A stretch of 32,467 nt of DNA from Plasmodium malariae (Eukaryota; Apicomplexa; Aconoidasida; Haemosporida; Plasmodiidae): NCBI RefSeq assembly GCF_900090045.1, contig NW_021638314.1:1-32467 (forward strand). The letters run 5' to 3'. The notes beneath the pieces are model-generated. The model was not told the DNA's origin. It made no database searches and saw only the letters and a list, made by a program, of their open reading frames with translations. Shown here one piece after another: positions 23,688-32,467 of this stretch. The stretch's first letter is position 1. Each line of letters starts with the position of its first letter. Made by a program: the position numbers and the translations under genes.

Positions 23688-26600
23688 TTATTTTCCATAC
23701 ATTATTATACATCATTTTTATGTTTTTAAATTTAATATTTCTATATGTAAAATAATAATTATTATATTTTGTAGTTTATTTGCTTTTTTATGTAATTCAG
23801 TTTTAAATTATATTAAAATATGTTTGTGAAACTGAATATATAATTTTTAAAATGAAAAATTACAGAGGAAATTATATTTTATTAATAATTTAGTATAAAA
23901 AATCTCTATATAAAAGAAAAAAAATATATACACATATTTCTGTAATTTTATACTCCAAGTTTTTATTCTAACGATTAAAAATTCTGTTAATTTTTATATT
24001 TCTAGTTTAAATTTATATATATGTTACCTATTGTTGAAAATTGAACAAACGGAAGAATAAATGTTGTTTAACACTTTATTATTATATAGCGTTCCTTAGA
24101 AATAGGAGGATATTTTTATTAAACATTTCTGTTAAATATTTTCAAAGCGTCTTTATTGTATTTAAGCTTCTTTGAATCTTGAATTGTCCATAGGTGATTA
24201 AAACTTTTCTTATTATTTATGAATTATCTCAATCATTGTTCTAATTAATGCATAGATGTATTTTACAATTAAAATAAAATTTATTATTATTAGATTCACA
24301 TATATCATGATTAAGTAAGATATGAGTTTTGTCACTCTGACAAAAAAATGAATATTTTTCATATGATATATGAAACTCCTTAAAAATATAATTTGTTTTC
24401 TTTATCTGAAAAAAAAAGAGCAAAAAATTTATCTGATTGTCCCTAATCAGATTCAATAATATGTTTATAAAAATAATACAAAATATAATGTTTTTATTAG
24501 TGAAGAAGTTCAATATATAAGTGTATTTTTACAAGAAAATTCATTCTTTATTAAGAATAATAAAAATAAAATAAAAAGTTAAATTATTTAGTTTCTCAAA
24601 GATGCCATTTAGAACTTTAAATCACGTCTTTATACGTGTAATTATGCAGATTTATATATAGGTACTATAACCTACTTACTGATACAAATTGATAACCATA
24701 GAAAGATATAATATTTTCTTTATGAAGTATTTCTAATTTATATTATTCATTCGTTCATGATATTAAAATAATAAAGTAAAAAAGAATGCATACTCTTGTA
24801 ACCCATTTATATGAGTAGTTACCCCCTATTTATTGGTTCCTTTACATTAAATATAGATGAATCATTATTGAAGTTATTATACATATACATATAACAACTT
24901 TATGTAGAGTTTTGAAAACACTCTTAAATAGGTGAAAGGTTTATAACTTCACAAATCATATAAATATTTAGATTCATCCTGTTCAAGTAATAATTATTTG
25001 TGAATAATATTTCGAACGAAAATAAAGATTTTTACAACCATAGAAAAAAAAAAACATTATTTATCATTCATATATTATAATATTATTTCATATGATATAC
25101 AGAAATGCTATCTGAATTATGAAGGCAAATTATTATGTGCAATTTTTAAATAATTGTTATATTTTAAAAAGTTTGTGCTAATACATATTAAAAATGTGAT
25201 TTATCTAATCGCTTCAGTAAAAATCCCGTTTAAAAAACTTTGAATGACATATAATCAAAGAAATAATTGCAAGAACACTTTATAACGGATGAATTATTGT
25301 TTAATATTAACAACTATATTACAAAAGGATATTTTTCTTAAACTAAATTTAAACAAAAGTGTATTAAAAACACTTATCATTAAAAACAATAATTCTGGAC
25401 AGTTATCACATATATCACTTTATTATATTATTGAAAACAAAAAAATTGGTTACTAATCCAATGACTAAAAACACACCTCTTCTCTAAAACATTACTATAG
25501 ATGAAAAATATTACTAACAAAAATTTTCCTAGCATATTAATTAATCAATTGTAATAGTATATAACTGAATTAACGAAAAGAATAATAATTGATAAATTAA
25601 TCATGTTCTCAAAAAAGATCTTGTATAATTACAACTCTGTCTCAGTAACATATATATGTGATATGAACACAGTGGATATGTGTTGTCATTTAGAATTTAT
25701 AATATAATAATTTTGTAGTAATACACATATAACAGTATTTCTTACAGAAGTTTTATCCTTACTCCAAAAAAAAAAAAACAAACAAACAAACAAAATATAT
25801 ATGTTCAAACATGGCAAATAATGCGGAAAAATTACACTCATTATATACTTATATTATTTTTTTTGTAATATATTATTCAACAGCTGGTACTATAAAATGC
25901 GTGTATAAAGTATTCTTGATATATGATGTGAACAATTGCATAAAAAACAAATAAGCACTGAAAAATGCATTTAATGCTAATATGACAAATCCCATGTATT
26001 GTTATTAATCTATTTGGCGTTCTTTTATAACATTTTTATCCTTATTATATTAATTGAAAGGTAAAAATTTTTATGATTCTTTTTGTTTAGAGAATTATTT
26101 TAGATTTCATACGGAGTATTTATGAAATATTAATCCTTTTTAGTAATATTTTTAATTATATATTGGAATATTTGTGTTTAATAGATAAATTTTATACATA
26201 TATATATAATGACACAATTAAATGGATAAAAGGATTATCCTAAACTGATAAGTCATTTATTCATATGTTTTTACAAGTAAATGGTGAGCTTGATCTATAA
26301 TACATTAGTATGTATTTCAAAGTAACAAAAAAAAAACATAAACAATATATATATAAATACTTTAAAAAGAAACTATATATCTAATGTAATTTTCAGGTAT
26401 ATTTATTATATATATAATGAGAAAAATTTTTAAATTATTAAAAAAAATACTGTTTTTTTTAATATTAGTGAAAAGTCATATAAAAAAATGACACTTCTAA
26501 AAATCTTTTATATAAAAATATATTTTATTAGTATAATTATAAAATAAAATTCCTTCATATTATTTATAACCATATGTCATAATTTTTAAAAGTCACAATT

Positions 26601-26999
26601 TTCAGTTGAGTTTCTAAATTATTTGTTCTTAAATCTTGATACCTATTCTCCTTTTTTTTCATTTATATCGATCCTAAACTTCTTTTAAATGAAAAATACT
26701 TGAACAGTTGATACATACAAAAATCATAAATTTTTGTAAGTTATACCTTTATTTTACCTTATTGGTCATTAAATTATTGTTCTTACCTTAATAATATGTT
26801 ATGTAACAACGAAAAATGCTGCATAAAGAAAATATGGAAAATTTTCTTAATAATTTTATTTCATCGTTTAATTAATAAGAATTCTTATGAAGAAGTTAAA
26901 CTTTTTCGAATTTCATCCCATAATATCCATAATGTTTAACTTAAACACTTGTTAACAAAAAGTCCCATATCTTTAATTAAACAAACCACACTTATCTTT
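23688..26999. other. 3.3 kb AT-rich intergenic region
   Basis: Mostly featureless. A short minus-strand stretch at 24121-24205 reads NHLWTIQDSKKLKYNKDALK, which looks coding but ends within a few codons and is listed as a finding. A poly-A plus CAAA repeat lies at 25766-25795. The minus-strand 90-codon frame at 24241-24513 has F/N/I/K composition and no motif. The left end is upstream of the 23295-23687 gene, where its missing first exon would be sought. Confidence 0.55.
25766..25795. repeat. poly-A followed by CAAA tetranucleotide repeat
   Basis: A run of A bases passes directly into about four CAAA units. It is a simple repeat in intergenic DNA with no visible function. Confidence 0.75.
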
Positions 27000-28653
27000 T
27001 TTCCATTTTATTCATTTATCCCATTAAGTATTTACATATAAGGATTCTTTCTACTGGATCTAAATCTTCCATTCTTCGCTTTCTTCGTCTGTCCTTTCTT
27101 TACATTTGAACCAATGTTTCTCTTTTTATTAAATAATATATTCGTAAACTTTGTATATTTCCCGTTTTCCCCAAATTTTATCTTCCATTTGTTTCCATTC
27201 AACCTTTAGGCACTAAATAATTTTCTTTCCATTTCAGCAGATTTATTTCGTAGTACCTAATTCATCCAAATAGGATTCATTTTCATAAATCCAATTTTTC
27301 AAATTCATTTCTATAAATTATTTCCCTTCCGTTTTAATGCATTACTCTTGTTCTTCATCATTTCGTGTTGAATACTTTTTTCACAATGTCAAATATATAT
27401 TCATTATCCATATTTTCTTTATAACACATGCTTCATTTTCAATTTTTAATAACCATTCTTCCAATTCTTTGTTTTTTTCACATATCCACTTATTCTTTGT
27501 ATATTCGATTGGAGGGTAAATAGTTTCCAATCCTCCATTACTTTAATCAAATTGTTATGTCATTCATTTCTTTTCCATTCTTTTGATTTTTCATCATGAA
27601 ATTATTTTTCTTTGGAATCATAGTCATTCTTACATATTACATCTTCTCATACTGACCTTTTAATATCTTTTGCTTGTCCTTCTTTTACTTTTTTTTTCCC
27701 CTTTATTATTTCTTTTTGTGCTTTTATTTTATCTACTTCTATTTTATTACCATTTTCCGATTATATTTATTTATAAAACTCATTACCATTTAACTTAGCA
27801 TCATTTGGTTCCTTTTTATGCAAAGGTTTTCTATTTTCTTTTGTGTTGTCAACAGTATTTAAATTATTGTGCTAGTCTTTTTGATCGTTTGATTTATGAT
27901 AAACTTTTCCTTTCTTGTCTAGTTATTTTATTTCCTTTTCCTCTGAATAGAAAACAGCTCCTTTTTTTTAAATAATTTTTACAACCCTTTTTGTGTTATT
28001 ATCTCCAATTACATTGTCAAAGATTTTTTCTCTTTTTTCTTAACTCTTTTCATTTATTTCTTTTTTATCCATAACTTCTTTTATCTTACTGTCAATTATA
28101 TCTTATTTTTTAATACCATGTATAATATTCTTTATATCAACATCGTTTGATTTTGTTTTTTTAATATCATGTTCACCTTTATTCACAGTATTATCATTTT
28201 TTGTGTTTTCATCTAAATTTTCTACACCGTGGTTGATGTTCTTATTATTCTCTGTTTCTTCCTTTTCTATTTTATGTACTGATTCCTTTATATCAGCATC
28301 AATTTATTATCTTTTTTTATTATCTTGTACACCTTTTATTTAATTAATGTCATTTTTTGTCTTATTATCTATACTTATTTCATCTTCATTCATGCATTAG
28401 GTATTATTTGTTCTCATTTTGTCCATACTTTCGCCATCTTCTTTTGTCTTATCATTACATGATCCTTCTTCTTTAATTTCTTCTCTTTCTACTTCTATCG
28501 TCTTGTCATTTGTGTCTATATATTCAAAAACATCTTCAAATTTTTCTTCTACTTTATTTTCTAAAAATTTGTTCTATTTTCCTAATATTTTTTCCACATT
28601 TTCTTCATCAGGAACTTTTACAGTAAAAAATACATCATTTAATATATTCTTTC
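27000..28653 (-). pseudogene. acidic tryptophan-rich antigen pseudogene
   Basis: One minus-strand frame from about 28653 (after a GAAATAG acceptor-like site) stays protein-like for over 400 codons but is broken by many stops. The first part is acidic and K/E/D/N-rich (VKVPDEENVEKI, VEREEIKEEGSCNDKTK, NINHGVENLDENTKND, KKGAVFYSEEKEIK). Around 27580 it becomes tryptophan-rich: SKEWKRNE, NNLIKVMEDWK. After frame changes it continues KNKWICEKNKELEEWLLK, NWIYENESYLDELGTTK, LLKWKENYLVPKG and EWKQMEDKIWGKREIYKVYE. This matches a tryptophan-rich antigen with a long charged N-terminal region. A SURFIN-type tryptophan-rich domain is the alternative. A first exon is not clear. The left boundary near 27000 is approximate, because the frame fades after KWKKDKCGLFN. 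The plus-strand open frames at 27337 and 28419 are antisense shadows of this gene. Confidence 0.75.
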
Positions 28654-31156
28654 CTATTTCAATAAAAAATTAAAAAAAATTAAAAAAAGTTTTAAAAAAA
28701 ATATTTATATAAATATATACACTTTTTTCTTTTTTTCCTTTTTTATTAGTGGCATTTTTACTTTAAATTGTACAAACAAACTGAAAACATTACATTATTT
28801 GTAAAACCTTTTATGTAATTTTTCTGACGAGAAAATTTATTTTTAAAATAAGAAAAAAAAAAAAAAAGAATATATACAGAAGAATTAAAGAATGATTTAT
28901 TAACACAAAATAGTATATTGTTATAATTTAACATTAAGGTAGAAATAGAAGGATTTGTAAGAACAATACATTGTACTGTTGTTCTATGTATCCATCCTTT
29001 TTCTGTCTTTTTTAACAAGAAAAATAGATCTTTTCAACAAGAACACTTCTTTAATAATTTAATTAATATTTAAAGTTATATTTTTACGTAAATTTATTAA
29101 TATGCAAATCCATATTTCTAATTTTATCTTTGTAAAAAAAAAAAAAAATGAAGGCTTTATATTTACATTATAATAATCATGAATAGAAAAGAAAAAAACA
29201 AAAATATAAATAACAAAAATAAAAAAATTTTAAATAATTTTACTTTTAAAAATTCTGTTAAAAATAAGTAATGACAAAAATAAATGATACATACAACAAA
29301 AATTAATAATACATGTAAACATCGAAATTTTTTTTTTTTAACTTACATTGTACAACAAAATTTAAACATTTTATAGTTTTTAATTTATTTATTTATAGAC
29401 TGTTTAATGTTATACATAATTAATAAATTATAAGAATATATTTATGTTACATTTTTTTTTACTTTTCACCAGCTTTATTTTTAAAAAGGAAAAAATAAAA
29501 ATTATATAGAGTTGTCCAAGATGGTATATATATGTATATATAATTAATACATAGTTAGTTGAACATTTTATTACATTAACATTTTTTCTTTTTTTATATA
29601 TATACTAATATTTATGAAAACTCATTTAAAAATTCATTTAATGATAATAAGAATATATATAATTTCCATGAGAAGCATTTTTCTTAAGCTTGTAGGGTGT
29701 TAACATGTTAATTATATTTTTATATATATTTATCCTTCTTTCATTTAATATGGAAACAAAAAATGTGCATTTACAAATATACATTGAATGAATCAAATTT
29801 AAATAATTATTAAAATTGAACTAAGACAATAAATATAATATTCATGTAAATTAATAAAATTAATTTATAAATATAAAATATAATTCTTTTTTTTTTTTTT
29901 ACTACATTCTTCCATATTTTCACACTGTCATATTTATTTTCTTATTCTTTTACTAATAATGTTGTAAACAATTCTTTTAATTGGAGTATATTTATAACTT
30001 ACATGAAAGGTGGGCATTATTCTATTTATTTATAAATATATATACTCGGTTTAACTATTGAACATCTTTAAAGCATACATTTTTACTATTATTTTCTTTA
30101 ATCTTTTAAAATAAATAAAAAAATGGAATAAATATAGGCGAATAAATGCAAAAGGAATTTGTACCATTTTTTATATTCATTAATCATGACCGTTTCAAGA
30201 ACTTTAAGGAATGTTTATATATAATATATATGTTGTTTATTGTCTTAATTATTTCGTATTTATATTTTTTTATGGAATATTAAGAAATAAGTTTTAAGAA
30301 AGGAAAAATTATTCAATTATATACTTTGTATAATAATTCTTATTAAACTAATATTGCTTGACATCTTTTTTAAAATAATAAATAATAATATTTTTATTTA
30401 TATAATAGAAAAATAATGAATTATGTATAATGATAAAAATGTTACATGTTCATGAAACAAAGTTAAGAATTATTTTATGGTCATCATTATATATATATAA
30501 AGATAAATAACAAGATAAAAAAATTATTATCTATGAAAATTCGAGTAAGGTAAAATTTTTTAGAACTTACAAAAAAATATATAATTACATATTAATAGAA
30601 AATATATTAAATAGAACAATTATTACATAATCGTTGCATAAAATAACTATTCGTAATTATTTATGCAATTTTCATTAACCATAGGATTTTTTTAATGACA
30701 TAACATTTTTTGAAAATCTTTAATGTATTAAGTGTAATAGTTGTGTTATATTTCAGAAATTATCTAATTATAAATATAATTATAAAGTTATCACTTAAAA
30801 AAAAAGGATTATGTAATATAATCTTATCTTAGAAAAGCGAACAAACGTAATATAATACTAAGGTATTTCAGATGGTGAATATAGGTGTTTTGCAAAAAAC
30901 AAAAAAAGAAAAGTATTATGGTAATATACCAATTACTTTACACTTTTGTTTGCGAATTATTTTATAAGAAAAAAAAAAAAAAAGATTTAATTTTGGATAC
31001 ACCATGTATGTTTTAGTATCAAAATAAAGGTTAACCATTAAATTAGAAGTATAATCTTATATAATATAGGTATTATATACATTTTTATCAAGAATTAATT
31101 ATTAGATTAAAATTATTAGATGATGTAATAAATCATTATTTTTTTTCTATTATTAA

Positions 31157-31193
<37 letters not shown>

Positions 31194-31339
31194 TTTTTCT
31201 TATATCTTTTTACACCGAAAAACTTTTGCTTCGAATAAGTGTTTAGTAATAATGTTACAAAACAAACGTTTATATTTTTCTATGTAATATAATATCCTTT
31301 CTCTTTGGTTTTCTCATTTCCTCTTAATAAGTTACTTTG
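28654..31339. other. AT-rich intergenic region between two pseudogenes
   Basis: About 2.7 kb of A/T-rich sequence with many poly-A/T runs and a TA tract at 31161-31190. The minus-strand 86-codon frame at 28758-29018 lies where a first exon of the tryptophan-rich pseudogene might be. It lacks a normal signal-peptide layout, so I do not assign it. Confidence 0.55.
31161..31190. repeat. TA dinucleotide microsatellite
   Basis: About fifteen TA units, the longest pure dinucleotide tract seen in the window. It lies just beyond the 3' end of the right-edge tryptophan-rich pseudogene. Confidence 0.85.
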
Positions 31340-32445
31340 TAAAGAGCGTATCCTTATAATTAAAAATCTATGAAAACATAATATATTTCTTAATTATTTT
31401 ATTTTATGGCACTTTGGTAAAGAGATATATACTTTTTGAATATAAATTTATTTCCCCTCTTTAATCTTCAAACTAAGCTAATTTATGCTAATCTATATGT
31501 AAGCTAATTATTCCTTTTTATTTTATAAAGAAATTCTTTTGATCAATAATCCATTTTAGCTTTATTCCTTTTATTGTTCATGAATGTACAAACCTTAAAG
31601 TGTAGTTAATTCAATTATTCCCCCTTTTCCATATTAATCTATTCCTTCCATTTGAACAATTTCCACCTTTCTGTTATATATATATATATATATATATATA
31701 ACCCTTCTACTAATGTGTTAAGATTCAATATTACCAAGTAAAAACCTATTTTATATATCTATTTTCTTTCTAGGCATTTTATGATTATGCCACTTTTCCA
31801 ATGAATTCATTTTTTTCAAATATGCTGCATTCTAAAATAGTGCTTTCCTATTAATTGAATATTCTTATTCTATTATTATCCAATCTTCCTATTGAGAATA
31901 ATATCATGGTAGTGATGTTCTTAATGTAGAAGATTTATATTCATTGGGCATATATTTCTTATAACACATCCATTTACTTTCCGTTTATTTTATTCGTTAT
32001 TTCCATTCCTTTTTTTTTCCTTTAACTAGTTTGTTTTTCCGAACGTTCTTTGCATCTTTGAATCTTTTAAAATTCTTCTCTAGTTTTCCCATATAAAACT
32101 TCTTTTATTTATCTTTTATTCCCCTATAGACTGAATGCATTTTTCCTAGAGCTGTTCTAATGTGGGTGGAACATTTACTAATGGTATCATTTTCATTTCC
32201 TGATCCTGTCAAAACGATAAAAAAAATATATGTATTATTATGTTTAAGTTGAATTATAAATTTCGATTCATAAAGAATCAATAAAGTATTTTATATAATT
32301 TAAAATTTATTTTTTATGTCTTATAGTTGGAGAAACATAATTTAAAAAAAAATCAGAAGAAAAAGAATAAATAAAGGAACAGATATGCTTGAAATATTGT
32401 AGAACCCGTTCACTTTTGATAGTATTATAGTAACTTTTTATTTTC
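31340..32445 (-). pseudogene. second tryptophan-rich antigen pseudogene, at window edge
   Basis: A hydrophobic first-exon relic lies at about 32413-32340 (NISSISVPLFILFLLIFF, then a stop). An intron-like AT-rich gap follows, ending TTTTGACAG. Exon 2 starts at 32205 and reads GSGNENDTISKCSTHIRTAL, then LEKNFKRFKDAKNVRKNK, KKKEWK, ESKWMCYKKYMPNEYKS, EDWIIIE and LEKWHNHKMPRKK, interrupted by stops. Several stops fall where related sequence has tryptophan or glutamate. Blocks align in order with the pseudogene at 27000-28653: CYK...NEY, the DWI/NWI-E block and EKWHNHKMP against LKWKENYLVP. It lacks the long acidic segment of that copy. A TA microsatellite at 31675-31700 splits the C-terminal part. 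The 3' limit is uncertain, and the gene could begin slightly outside my estimate. Confidence 0.6.
31675..31700. repeat. TA microsatellite inside a pseudogene
   Basis: A pure TA tract of about thirteen units lies inside the decayed tryptophan-rich gene. It breaks the coding-like sequence between the KKIDI region and a later W-containing segment, so it probably expanded after the gene lost function. Confidence 0.75.
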
Positions 32446-32467
32446 ATTGTAAAATTTCGAAAAAAAG

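Noticed and set aside
24241..24513. Minus-strand 90-codon ORF
   Set aside because: F/N/I/K composition with no motif; adjacent to a more convincing short relic but not continuous with it in a meaningful way.
27337..28673. Plus-strand S/F-rich ORFs at 27337 and 28419
   Set aside because: Antisense of the acidic and tryptophan-rich pseudogene; serine/phenylalanine richness is the complement of its lysine/glutamate codons.
1..32467. Telomere repeats, CRISPR arrays, tRNA or rRNA genes, insertion sequences
   Set aside because: Looked for and not seen; the tandem repeats present are simple TA, A and CAAA tracts, and the organism appears to be a eukaryote.

Overview
This window looks like subtelomeric DNA from a human-type malaria parasite, most likely Plasmodium malariae or a close relative. 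It is extremely AT-rich, has spliced genes with short AT-rich introns (GT...AG), and is crowded with homopolymers and TA microsatellites. The recognisable proteins belong to families found in Plasmodium chromosome ends: a fam-l two-membrane-helix exported protein, an STP1 (SURFIN-related) transmembrane protein, and a tryptophan-rich antigen (TRAg, Pv-fam-a type). The fam-l family points to the P. malariae lineage. The species call is inference, because no database search could be run. No telomere repeat, tRNA, rRNA, CRISPR array or bacterial feature is visible.

Layout from left to right: 520-1430 (minus) is a frameshifted fam-l pseudogene. 3426-4395 (minus) is an intact two-exon fam-l gene of 280 residues. 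4396-10318 is a 5.9 kb desert that contains only short doubtful ORFs. 10319-12921 (plus) is an intact four-exon STP1 gene of 767 residues. 15826-16816 (plus) is an intact two-exon TRAg gene of 295 residues. 16817-20837 is mostly empty, with two small islands of higher GC. 20838-21617 (minus) is a pseudogene of a fam-l/fam-m-like exported protein. 23295-23687 (minus) is a short two-helix protein that lacks a clear first exon. 27000-28653 (minus) is a pseudogene of an acidic, tryptophan-rich protein. 31340-32445 (minus) is a second, related tryptophan-rich pseudogene that reaches the right edge.

The three intact genes probably all serve the infected red cell or the parasite surface. fam-l and STP1 proteins are thought to be exported or membrane-displayed, and TRAg proteins are secreted and several bind red cells. 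They are not an operon; each has its own long AT-rich flanks. The mix of intact copies and copies in several stages of decay is what expansion, recombination and loss at chromosome ends would leave. Most of the remaining open frames in the window are low-complexity AT-rich reading frames with no support as genes.
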